From Pseudomonadota bacterium (lineage in GTDB: Bacteria > Pseudomonadota > Gammaproteobacteria > Steroidobacterales > Steroidobacteraceae): a stretch of DNA of 5,996 nt. Location of the stretch: positions 1-5,996 of the forward strand of contig CANGMU010000147.1 in NCBI GenBank assembly GCA_947454665.1, given 5' to 3'. Positions 1-5,996 of this stretch are shown here, piece by piece (the stretch's first letter is position 1; every line of letters starts with the position of its first letter). Under the pieces are notes generated by a model. The model saw only the letters and a program-made list of their open reading frames with translations. It did not search any database and was not told the DNA's origin. Both the position numbers and the translations under genes were made by a program.

Positions 1-346
1 ACAGCGCGGCGCGGATTTCGACGGTCGTGACCTTGGCGCCCTGGAGCGCGAGGCAGGCGGACAGGAAGCCTGATCCGGTCCCGGCCTCGAGCACGCGTTC
101 GCCCGGCTGCACGGCAAGGGCCTGCACCAGACGGCCCGCCACGCTCGGTCGCAGCATGTGCTGACCTTCCGACAGAGGCACGGGCATGTCGCCATAGGCT
201 GCATCGCGGTAGGTCGCCGGCACGAAGGATTCGCGCGGCAGTTGGCGGAACAGATTGAGGATGCCGTCATCCAGCACGTCCCAGGCGCGGAGCTGCTGGG
301 ACACCATCTGTTCGCGGGCAAAGGCGGTCGCCGGGTTCGTCGACAT
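1..346 (-). CDS. pcm: Protein-L-isoaspartate O-methyltransferase family protein, N-terminal part (cut by window edge)
   Basis: I read this by reverse translation from an ATG at 346-344; 115 residues are in the window and the gene leaves at position 1. The family transfers a methyl group from S-adenosylmethionine to isoaspartyl residues in damaged cytosolic proteins. Visible marks are an N-terminal helix with QQLRAWDVLD (residues 17-26), the family-typical LPRESFVP (36-43), the SAM-binding motif I VLEAGTGSGF (85-94), and TVEI (108-111), whose Glu is expected to hold the SAM ribose. The usual active-site stretch GQTISxP reads GQHMLRP here (61-67), so the conserved Thr and Ser are replaced. I recall similar substitutions in proteobacterial paralogues near tolC, so it may not be a true repair enzyme. 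The start is chosen because the family match begins just after it; upstream there is only a weak purine run (AAAGAAAG). The gene is divergent from the GGDEF-EAL gene. Confidence 0.85.
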   Translation of the reverse strand, partial: MSTNPATAFAREQMVSQQLRAWDVLDDGILNLFRQLPRESFVPATYRDAAYGDMPVPLSEGQHMLRPSVAGRLVQALAVQPGERVLEAGTGSGFLSACLALQGAKVTTVEIRAAL

Positions 347-382
347 GCGGTTCTGGCTTTCTTTTTCAACCTGATCCACAGA

Positions 383-411
383 ATTATGGGGCTTTCGCTC
401 CTTATGTTGAA
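383..411 (-). promoter_or_regulatory. Candidate sigma-70 promoter for the pcm-like gene
   Basis: On the minus strand a CATAAT hexamer (388-383) matches the -10 consensus at five of six positions. A poor -35 (TTCAAC, 411-406) lies 17 bases upstream. Transcription would start near 376 and give a leader of about 30 bases before the ATG at 346. The surrounding 355-410 stretch is the most AT-rich part of the divergent spacer, which supports a promoter here. The -35 is weak, so this is a tentative call. I found no credible plus-strand promoter for the GGDEF-EAL gene in the same 105-bp spacer. Confidence 0.3.
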
Positions 412-413
412 GA

Positions 414-448
414 GCCACCGTTGCCCAGCCTGCCTGGGCTATGGTGGC
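414..448. promoter_or_regulatory. 35-bp imperfect inverted repeat covering the ribosome binding site of the GGDEF-EAL gene
   Basis: Arms 414-428 and 434-448 are complementary around a 5-base loop (429-433). The inner six bases GCCCAG/CTGGGC pair perfectly, then come one T-T mismatch, one T-A pair, one G-T wobble, and the perfect outer block GCCACC/GGTGGC. In the plus-strand transcript the right arm contains GGTGG (443-447), the only Shine-Dalgarno-like bases before the ATG at 452. Folding would therefore hide the ribosome binding site. No T-run follows on either strand, so it is not an intrinsic terminator. It could instead be a DNA operator for a dimeric repressor. The symmetry is directly seen; the role is inferred. 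Confidence 0.6.
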
Positions 449-451
449 GAT

Positions 452-2752
452 ATGTCACTTCAAGCCCTCCTGGCCGTTGTTGCCGTGCCCGCTTGCGCGC
501 TGCTTGCCGCGCTTGGGCTGCGCCATAAGCGTCAGCGCGCGGGCCTGGCGGCGTTGACCCAGGACGTCCAGCGCGCAGCCTTGGGCGGGGATTCGGTTGC
601 GCCACTTTCAGCTGAAATGCGCCATCCCGACGCCATGGCGCTCGTCACGGCCATCAACCACCTGCTTGCCCGCGCAGGCGGCGTGGGCCTCCGGGGTGAT
701 GACGAGTTGCGCATGTTCCGCATCGTGGGCGACCACGTCCGCGAGGCCGTCCTCGTGCATGCGGACACCATCCTGTACGCCAACCCGCACTTCGCGTCCC
801 TGCTGGGTACGGGACTGGATGCCCTGATCGGCAAGCGGCTGGCAGACCTGGCCCGACCGGAAGAGGCCGAGTTCGTCGCGGAAAGCCTGCGTCGGCGGCT
901 GGCGGGCGAACCTGCGCCCGAACGTTTCGAGGTCGACCTGCCCGCGCCGCACGGTCACTCGCTGCGCCTGGAGATTGCCACCACACCCATCGAATTCGGC
1001 GATGGGGGTGGCCTGCTGATCACTGGCGTCGAGGTCGTGCCGGTCGCGCAGTCGCGGCCCAGGAAGGTCGAATCGGAGCACTTCCCGATGCGGGATGTGC
1101 TGGATGCCGTGCCGGTGTCCGTACTCACTACGGACGGCGACGGCCGGATCGATTACGCCAACGAAGCCGCCAGCCTGCTGCTGGGCGTTGAATCCGCCCG
1201 GCTCCAGGGTTGCTTGCTGACCGACGTCGCCGAACTGGTCGATGAGGCAGACCGCAGCCCGCTCGTCGATCCGGTCCGCAAGGCCCTGGAGGCGGGTGCC
1301 CCCGTCAACCTGGGGCGCCGCGCCGTGTTGCGTGCGACCGGTTCGGGCCTGGAACGCTCCGTCGACGTGTCGGCGGCGCCGGTGAAGTCGCGCATGGCGT
1401 CGACGCCGGATGGCTGCGTGCTGTTGTTGTATGACGTCACGGAAGTCCGTGGCATGGCGCGTCAGATGTCCTATCAGGCCACGCACGACGCCCTGACGGG
1501 TCTCGTCAATCGCCAGGAAATGCTGCGTCGCCTGGGCGAAGCACTCGAGACCGCTCGCGGCGGAGACACGACCAGCGTGCTGTGCTTCGTCGACCTGGAC
1601 CGTTTCAAGACCGTGAACGACAGCGGTGGCCATGCCGCAGGCGATACGCTGCTGCGCGAAGTGGCCAAGATCATGCGCGGTTCGGTTCGCGATTCCGATA
1701 CGGTTGCCCGGCTCGGCGGAGATGAATTCGCGCTCCTGCTCACGGGCTGCCCGATCGACAAGGCGACAAAGATCGCAGAGGAACTGACCCGGCGCGTCGC
1801 TGCGTACCGCTTTGTCTGGAAGGATCGCGTTTTCTCGATCGGCGCCAGCTGCGGCATCGTGGAACTGGGTCATGAGAGCGGCGACGTGGAAGAAACGCTG
1901 GCTGCGGCCGATTCCGCCTGCTACGTGGCCAAGCGCAAGGGCAGTGGTCAGGTGGCCGTGTATTCCGCCCGCGAAGAAGTCGATGCCCGTCGCAGTGGCG
2001 AAGTGCAGTGGTTGCAGATGCTGCAGACGGCCATCCGCGATGACCATTTCCGCCTGTATTCCCAGCCCATCGTGTCGTCGGACGAGTCCGCGCAGAGCGG
2101 CCCGGCCATGGAGTTGCTGATCCGGCTGGTGGACGGCAAGGGTGGCGACATGTTGCCGGCCGATTTCCTGCGCGCGGCAGAGCGCTATCGTTTGATGAGC
2201 CTGATCGATCGCTGGGTCGTGCAGGCCGCGCTGACGGCCATCGGCCACGGCGTGATCAGCTTGCCTGAAGGCCGTTGCCTTGCCATCAACATCTCGGGCC
2301 AGACGCTCAGCGACGAGAATTTCCTGGGTTTCGTCGTCGATTGCTTCGACAGCACGGGTGTCGACCCTGCGCGCATCTGTTTCGAATTGTCGGAGGCCTC
2401 GGTCGTTTCGAACCTCGATCCGGCGCAGCGCTTCGTGCAGGTGTTGCACGGCATGGGCTGCAAGTTCGCGCTGGATAATTTCGGCAGCAACCTGGGTGCG
2501 TTCTCCAACCTGAAGAATTTTGCCGTCGACTATCTCAAGATCGATGGCTCCTTCATCCGGAACCTGTCAACCGACAGCGTCAACCAGGCGATGGTCGCCG
2601 CGATGATCGAGCTGGCGCGCACCCTGAATTTCAAGGTCATCGCCGAGCATGTCGAGGACAGCGCAGCGGCCGATGCCGTCCGCAACATGGGTGTGGATTT
2701 CCTGCAGGGCTATGCAATAGGCCGGCCGCACCCCTTGCGGAACGCGGCCTGA
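452..2752 (+). CDS. Membrane-anchored PAS-PAS-GGDEF-EAL c-di-GMP signalling protein with altered EAL loop 6
   Basis: This 766-residue protein has one N-terminal membrane helix (about 3-23) followed by basic RHKRQR, a helical linker, PAS-like domains at about 86-195 and 211-330, GGDEF at about 340-505 and EAL at about 518-760. The GGDEF motif (422-426) is intact. An RDSD inhibitory I-site (413-416) lies five residues before it, and the FVDLDRF and GHAAGD motifs are present, so diguanylate cyclase activity with product inhibition is expected. EAL residues kept are E554 (as ELL), N613, E645 and E648, D675, K696, E732, E735 and Q752. However, the metal-binding pair DD is DN (675-676), and loop 6 reads SNLGAF instead of the usual T/SGxSS type, so phosphodiesterase activity may be weak. 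A longer frame opens at 158 but overlaps the divergent pcm-like gene; 452 puts a clean membrane anchor at the N terminus. The GGTGG before it is a weak, hairpin-covered ribosome site. Confidence 0.93.
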   Translation: MSLQALLAVVAVPACALLAALGLRHKRQRAGLAALTQDVQRAALGGDSVAPLSAEMRHPDAMALVTAINHLLARAGGVGLRGDDELRMFRIVGDHVREAVLVHADTILYANPHFASLLGTGLDALIGKRLADLARPEEAEFVAESLRRRLAGEPAPERFEVDLPAPHGHSLRLEIATTPIEFGDGGGLLITGVEVVPVAQSRPRKVESEHFPMRDVLDAVPVSVLTTDGDGRIDYANEAASLLLGVESARLQGCLLTDVAELVDEADRSPLVDPVRKALEAGAPVNLGRRAVLRATGSGLERSVDVSAAPVKSRMASTPDGCVLLLYDVTEVRGMARQMSYQATHDALTGLVNRQEMLRRLGEALETARGGDTTSVLCFVDLDRFKTVNDSGGHAAGDTLLREVAKIMRGSVRDSDTVARLGGDEFALLLTGCPIDKATKIAEELTRRVAAYRFVWKDRVFSIGASCGIVELGHESGDVEETLAAADSACYVAKRKGSGQVAVYSAREEVDARRSGEVQWLQMLQTAIRDDHFRLYSQPIVSSDESAQSGPAMELLIRLVDGKGGDMLPADFLRAAERYRLMSLIDRWVVQAALTAIGHGVISLPEGRCLAINISGQTLSDENFLGFVVDCFDSTGVDPARICFELSEASVVSNLDPAQRFVQVLHGMGCKFALDNFGSNLGAFSNLKNFAVDYLKIDGSFIRNLSTDSVNQAMVAAMIELARTLNFKVIAEHVEDSAAADAVRNMGVDFLQGYAIGRPHPLRNAA

Positions 2753-2772
2753 CCGCAAGTGGTCCAGGATAA

Positions 2773-2804
2773 AAAAAGGCCCGGCTTTACAGCCGGGCCT
2801 TTTT
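2773..2804. terminator. Bidirectional Rho-independent terminator between convergent genes
   Basis: A perfect 14-bp stem (2773-2786 with 2791-2804) closes a TTAC loop. Its core is GGCCCGGCT/AGCCGGGCC, with an A-run on the left and a T-run on the right, so both strands show a GC stem followed by U residues. It starts 21 bases after the GGDEF-EAL stop codon (2752) and ends 27 bases before the end of hppA (2832) on the opposite strand. It therefore should terminate both transcripts. The rest of the 79-bp spacer shows nothing else. Confidence 0.95.
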
Positions 2805-2831
2805 CGTTGGGGCCGTGGAGCCGGGCTGCCG

Positions 2832-4865
2832 TCAGAGCAGCGGCACCAGCAGCAGGGCCACGATGTTGATGATCTTGATCAGCGGGTTGATGGCCGGGCC
2901 CGCGGTGTCCTTGTACGGGTCGCCCACGGTGTCACCCGTGACCGCGGCCTTGTGGCTGTCCGAGCCCTTGCCGCCGAAGTGGCCTTCCTCGATGTACTTC
3001 TTCGCGTTGTCCCAGGCGCCGCCGCCCGTGCACATCGAGATCGCGACGAAGAGACCGGTGACGATCGTGCCGATCAGCAGGCCGCCCAGCGCGCGCACGC
3101 CGGCGCCCGGACCCATCAGCGCGTTCATGCCGAAGCCGATGACGACCGGCACGAGGATCGGGAGCAGCGACGGCACGATCATTTCCTTGATCGCCGCCTT
3201 CGTCAGCAGGTCCACGGCGCGGGAGTAATCCGGCTTCGCCGTGCCTTCCATGATCCCGGTGATCTCGCGGAACTGGCGACGCACCTCCACCACCACCGAG
3301 CCCGCCGCACGGCCGACGGCTTCCATCGCCATCGCCCCGAAGAGGTAGGGCACGAGGCCGCCGATGAACAGTCCGATGATCACGGCCGGGTCCGACAGCG
3401 AGAAGGCCTGCAGCTTGCCGGCGGCCTCCAGGTTGTGGGTGTAATCGGCGAACAGCACCAGCGCGGCAAGGCCCGCCGAGCCGATCGCATAGCCCTTGGT
3501 GACGGCCTTCGTCGTGTTGCCGACGGCGTCGAGCGGGTCCGTGATGTCGCGGATCTTCTTCGGCAGTTCCGCCATCTCGGCGATGCCACCGGCGTTGTCC
3601 GTGATCGGGCCGTATGCATCCAGCGCGACGATCATGCCCGTCATCGACAGCATCGCCGTCGCGGCGATGGCGATGCCGTACAGGCCGCCCAGCGTGAACG
3701 CGCCGTAGATCGCCATGCAGACCGCGATGACCGGCAGCGCCGTCGACTTCATCGAGACGCCCAGTCCGGCAATCATGTTGGTCGCGTGGCCGGTCTGCGA
3801 GGCCTCGGCCACCTTCTGCACCGGCGAGTATTCGGTCGCGGTGTAGTACTCGGTGATGACGATCATCGCCGCCGTCAGCGCCAGGCCGATCAGCGTGCAA
3901 CCGAACATCGCCGTGGCGTTGCCCGGCATGATCGACTGCGTGATGAACCAGAACGCCACAGCCGAGATCAGGCCGGAGACGATCACGCCCTTGTAGAGCG
4001 CGTTCATGATCTTGCCGCCTTCGCTCACCTTCACGAAGAAGGTGCCGATGATCGAGGCGATGATCGAGGCCGAACCCAGTGCCAGCGGATAGGTGATGGC
4101 CGCGCTCCCTGCGTCCTTCATCATCATGCCGCCCAGCAGCATCGTCGCGACCAGCGTCACGGCGTAGGTTTCGAACAGGTCAGCGGCCATGCCGGCGCAG
4201 TCACCGACGTTGTCACCGACGTTGTCGGCGATCACGGCCGGGTTGCGCGGATCGTCCTCGGGGATGCCCGCTTCGACCTTGCCCACGAGATCCGCGCCGA
4301 CGTCGGCGCCCTTCGTGAAGATGCCGCCGCCGAGACGCGCGAAGATCGAGATCAGCGAGCCACCGAAGGCCAGGCCGACCAGCGAGTGGAGCGCGCGGTC
4401 GCTGCCGACCGCGCCGGAGGCGATCCAGTAGTAGCCCGCCACGCCGATGAGGCCCAGGCCGACCACCAGCATGCCGGTGATGGCGCCGCCGCGGAAGGCG
4501 ACCTGCAGCGCGGCGTTCAGGCCGCCGTTGGCTGCCTCGGCAGTGCGCACGTTGGCGCGGACCGAGATGTTCATGCCGATGAAGCCGGTGAGGCCCGACA
4601 GGACCGCGCCGACCGCGAAGCCGCCGGCCGTTTCCCAGTTCAGGGCCAGGCCGAGGACGGCGAAGAGCACGACACCGACCACGGTGATCGTCTGGTACTG
4701 CCGATTGAGATAGGCCTTGGCGCCGGCCTGGATGGCCGCGGCGATTTCCTGCATGCGGGCATTACCCGCGGGCAGTTTCAGGATCGAAAGCATCGAGACG
4801 ATGCCATACAGGACAGCCACTGCGCCGGCGGCGACAGACAGCTCCAACCAGGTACTCAGGTCCAT
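2832..4865 (-). CDS. hppA: K+-independent H+-translocating membrane pyrophosphatase
   Basis: This complete 677-residue polytopic inner-membrane enzyme couples pyrophosphate hydrolysis to proton export and can run in reverse. Its length is usual for bacterial members. The PPi/Mg signatures are all present: DVGADLVGKVE (188-198), DNVGDNVGD (214-222), DNAGG (423-427) and GDTVGDPYKDTAGP (644-657), ending in the family-typical INPLIKIINIVALL. GNTTKAVTKG (449-458) carries Lys453 and Thr456 where K+-dependent enzymes have Ala and Gly/Ala, which marks the K+-independent, proton-pumping subfamily. The frame can be opened at a GTG at 4901. The ATG at 4865 is chosen because GGGGAGG lies eight bases upstream and the protein then starts MDLSTWLEL, the normal family start. 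It lies 119 bp downstream of the PPi-dependent phosphofructokinase gene on the same strand, suggesting joint function and perhaps co-transcription, although the spacer also holds a candidate promoter. Confidence 0.97.
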   Translation of the reverse strand: MDLSTWLELSVAAGAVAVLYGIVSMLSILKLPAGNARMQEIAAAIQAGAKAYLNRQYQTITVVGVVLFAVLGLALNWETAGGFAVGAVLSGLTGFIGMNISVRANVRTAEAANGGLNAALQVAFRGGAITGMLVVGLGLIGVAGYYWIASGAVGSDRALHSLVGLAFGGSLISIFARLGGGIFTKGADVGADLVGKVEAGIPEDDPRNPAVIADNVGDNVGDCAGMAADLFETYAVTLVATMLLGGMMMKDAGSAAITYPLALGSASIIASIIGTFFVKVSEGGKIMNALYKGVIVSGLISAVAFWFITQSIMPGNATAMFGCTLIGLALTAAMIVITEYYTATEYSPVQKVAEASQTGHATNMIAGLGVSMKSTALPVIAVCMAIYGAFTLGGLYGIAIAATAMLSMTGMIVALDAYGPITDNAGGIAEMAELPKKIRDITDPLDAVGNTTKAVTKGYAIGSAGLAALVLFADYTHNLEAAGKLQAFSLSDPAVIIGLFIGGLVPYLFGAMAMEAVGRAAGSVVVEVRRQFREITGIMEGTAKPDYSRAVDLLTKAAIKEMIVPSLLPILVPVVIGFGMNALMGPGAGVRALGGLLIGTIVTGLFVAISMCTGGGAWDNAKKYIEEGHFGGKGSDSHKAAVTGDTVGDPYKDTAGPAINPLIKIINIVALLLVPLL

Positions 4866-4872
4866 CAACGAG

Positions 4873-4909
4873 GCCTCCCCAAATTGTTGTGTATTCCGCA
4901 CGGGGAGGC
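4873..4909 (-). promoter_or_regulatory. hppA ribosome binding site with complementary upstream arm (possible masking hairpin)
   Basis: In the minus-strand transcript, GGGGAGGC (4880-4873) contains a strong Shine-Dalgarno eight bases before the ATG at 4865. Twenty-one bases upstream is its exact complement, GCCTCCCC (4909-4902). The eight GC-rich pairs would close a 21-base loop and hide the ribosome binding site. A further upstream GGGGTGG (4926-4920) could pair with the same CCTCCCC arm, with one mismatch, and so free the ribosome site. That gives a possible two-state leader. Complementarity is seen directly; switching and any ligand are inference. Confidence 0.5.
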
Positions 4910-4912
4910 TGC

Positions 4913-4976
4913 GACGCGCCCACCCCGCGCGCCGCCCGACTATAGGCAGAAAGACGCGCCCTTTGCCAGACGCGCC
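4913..4976. repeat. Three copies of GACGCGCC in the pfp-hppA spacer
   Basis: The word GACGCGCC occurs at 4913-4920, 4953-4960 and 4969-4976. The last two extend to a shared AGACGCGCC with starts exactly 16 bp apart, and they flank the region where the -35 of the candidate hppA promoter would lie. Such spacing could fit regulator half-sites. In DNA this GC-rich a chance origin is quite possible, so only the repetition itself is supported. Confidence 0.4.
4939..4967 (-). promoter_or_regulatory. Candidate promoter for hppA inside the pfp-hppA spacer
   Basis: On the minus strand TATAGT (4944-4939) matches five of six -10 positions. No good -35 sits at the proper distance: the bases 17 upstream are GGCAAA. 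Transcription would begin near 4932 and give a leader of about 66 bases that includes the ribosome-site hairpin. If real, hppA can be transcribed apart from the upstream kinase gene. The poor -35 suggests either dependence on an activator or a chance match. Confidence 0.35.
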
Positions 4977-4977
4977 G

Positions 4978-4996
4978 TTCCGGATCAGATCCGGAA
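4978..4996. repeat. Perfect 19-bp palindrome spanning the pfp stop codon
   Basis: The sequence is a perfect inverted repeat with nine-base arms TTCCGGATC and GATCCGGAA around a central A at 4987, the first base of the pfp stop codon (4987-4985) on the minus strand. As RNA it would fold into eight pairs with a three-base loop. No U-run follows in the direction of transcription, so it is not a classical terminator. It might stabilise the 3' end of pfp mRNA, slow read-through into hppA, or be a protein-binding site. Confidence 0.5.
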
Positions 4997-5996
4997 AGTG
5001 GTCTTGAGCTTCCTGCGCACGGGCTTGCCCTTGATGCGCACATAATCCGGCAGTCCGTCGACGTAGGGCGGGTAGTCCTCGCCCGCGATCAGCGGCGCCA
5101 GGTAGCGGCGGCAGGCAGGCGTGATGCCGAAGCCGTCAGGGGTGATGAAATTGCGCGGCACGGTCTTCTCGACGTTGGCGACGTCGGCGAGCGCGACGGG
5201 TTCGATCTTCCACTTGTAAGGCCGCGACGCGATGCGCTTGATGGCGGGCATCACGGAATGATGGCCCTTCACGGCGTACTCGACGGCCGCCTTGCCGACG
5301 GCATAGGCCTGTTCGACGTCTACCTTCGAGGCGATGTGGCGGGCAGCACGCTGCAGGTAGTCCGCGACGGCCCAGTGGAATTTGTAACCCAGCTCGTCGC
5401 GGATCATGTTCGCAACGACGGGACCCACGCCCCCGAGTTGCGTGTGGCCGAAGGCGTCCTTCGTGCCGGCTTCCGCGAGGAACTTGCCATCCGGGTATCG
5501 CGTGCCTTCGGACACGACGACCACGCAGTAACCCTGCGTCTCCACGCTCTGCTTCACGCGTGCCATGAAGGCCGGGCGATCGAAGGGAATCTCGGGGAAG
5601 AGGATGATCTGCGGCGCGTCACCCTTGGCGCGGGCCGCGAGGCCACCGGCCGCGGCGATCCAGCCTGCATGGCGCCCCATCACCTCCAGCACGAAGACCT
5701 TGGTCGAGGTGCGTGCCATCGAGGCGACGTCGAGCGCCGCCTCACGCGTCGAGACCGCGACGTACTTGGCGACCGAGCCGAAGCCGGGGCAACAGTCGGT
5801 CAGTGGCAGGTCGTTGTCGACTGTCTTCGGGATGCCGATGCAGGTGACGGGATATCCCATCGCCTCGCCGATCTGCGACACCTTCCAGGCGGTGTCCATC
5901 GAATCGTTGCCGCCGTTGTAAAAGAAGTACCCGATGTCATGCGCCTTGAAGACCTCGATCAGGCGCTCGTACTCGGCACGGTTCTGCTCGAGCCCC
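4985..5996 (-). CDS. pfp: Pyrophosphate-dependent 6-phosphofructokinase, C-terminal part (start beyond window edge)
   Basis: The reading frame enters at the right edge and supplies 337 residues to a TGA at 4987-4985. Proteobacterial members have a little over 400, so roughly 80 N-terminal residues are missing. The cytosolic enzyme phosphorylates fructose 6-phosphate reversibly with PPi in place of ATP. The phosphate-donor loop reads GGNDS (5914-5900), with Asp where ATP enzymes have Gly. The catalytic loop is PKTVDND (about 5830-5810), with Lys where ATP enzymes have Gly; this Asp/Lys pair marks PPi use. The substrate loop MGRHAGW (about 5680-5660) is present. The first Asp of the usual GGDDS is Asn here. 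An internal ATG at 5899 is not the start because it falls inside the donor loop. hppA follows on the same strand after 119 bp, and I recall this pairing being reported in methanotrophs and xanthomonads. Confidence 0.95.
   Translation of the reverse strand, partial: GLEQNRAEYERLIEVFKAHDIGYFFYNGGNDSMDTAWKVSQIGEAMGYPVTCIGIPKTVDNDLPLTDCCPGFGSVAKYVAVSTREAALDVASMARTSTKVFVLEVMGRHAGWIAAAGGLAARAKGDAPQIILFPEIPFDRPAFMARVKQSVETQGYCVVVVSEGTRYPDGKFLAEAGTKDAFGHTQLGGVGPVVANMIRDELGYKFHWAVADYLQRAARHIASKVDVEQAYAVGKAAVEYAVKGHHSVMPAIKRIASRPYKWKIEPVALADVANVEKTVPRNFITPDGFGITPACRRYLAPLIAGEDYPPYVDGLPDYVRIKGKPVRRKLKTTFRI

Noticed and set aside
372..380. TGATCCACA, one mismatch from a DnaA box
   Set aside because: A single near-match with no cluster, no AT-rich unwinding region and no replication genes nearby; probably chance.
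158..451. N-terminal extension of the GGDEF-EAL frame from an ATG at 158
   Set aside because: It overlaps the divergent pcm-like coding region, reads as an Arg/His-rich antisense product, and crosses the hairpin and the promoter-like region.
608..2449. A 613-codon open frame antisense to the GGDEF-EAL gene
   Set aside because: The product is rich in His, Arg, Gln and Asp with no recognisable domain, while the opposite strand has PAS, GGDEF and EAL motifs in order.
4047..4070. Perfect tandem 12-bp direct repeat inside hppA
   Set aside because: It encodes the repeated residues ASIIASII in a membrane helix, so protein sequence explains it.
4201..4228. Tandem repeat in hppA around the DNVGDNVGD codons
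   Set aside because: It follows directly from the conserved repeated PPi/Mg-binding motif.
4866..4901. hppA start at GTG 4901, adding 12 residues
   Set aside because: It would place the strong GGGGAGG ribosome site inside the coding region and adds residues not typical of the family.
2952..5045. A 697-codon open frame on the plus strand, antisense to hppA and the end of pfp
   Set aside because: Its product is a low-complexity run of His, Arg, Asp, Gly and Ala, as expected from the reverse frame of GC-rich coding DNA, and the minus strand encodes clearly recognised proteins.

Overview
This is a GC-rich window from a proteobacterium. The gene set is a Pcm-like methyltransferase, a PAS-GGDEF-EAL protein, a K+-independent H+-pumping pyrophosphatase and a PPi-type phosphofructokinase. 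It resembles gammaproteobacteria, perhaps the Xanthomonadales, but that placement rests on remembered family resemblance, not a search. There are four protein genes, two of them cut by the window edges. I see no RNA genes, mobile elements or CRISPR arrays.

Layout: (1) 1-346, minus strand: N-terminal 115 residues of a protein-L-isoaspartate O-methyltransferase family protein, running off the left edge. (2) 347-451: a divergent intergenic region with a weak candidate promoter for the methyltransferase gene. It also holds a 35-bp imperfect inverted repeat (414-448) ending 3 bases before the start codon of the next gene and covering its presumed ribosome binding site. (3) 452-2752, plus strand: a 766-residue membrane-anchored protein with two PAS-like domains, an intact GGDEF domain with an inhibitory site, and an EAL domain with an altered DDFG/loop-6 region. 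(4) 2773-2804: a strong bidirectional intrinsic terminator between convergent genes. (5) 2832-4865, minus strand: complete hppA, 677 residues. (6) 4866-4984: a 119-bp leader holding a strong ribosome binding site, an upstream sequence complementary to it, a candidate promoter, repeated GACGCGCC words and half of a perfect palindrome that covers the stop codon of the next gene. (7) 4985-5996, minus strand: the C-terminal 337 residues of a PPi-dependent 6-phosphofructokinase, running off the right edge.

Functionally, pfp and hppA lie in tandem and form a pyrophosphate-based energy module. The kinase uses PPi reversibly in glycolysis, and the membrane pyrophosphatase links PPi hydrolysis or synthesis to the proton gradient. 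The left half is a separate c-di-GMP signalling gene divergent from a repair-type methyltransferase. I see no wholly new system. The most interesting points are two separate leader hairpins predicted to mask ribosome binding sites, and the DNFG variant of the EAL domain beside a fully canonical GGDEF domain.
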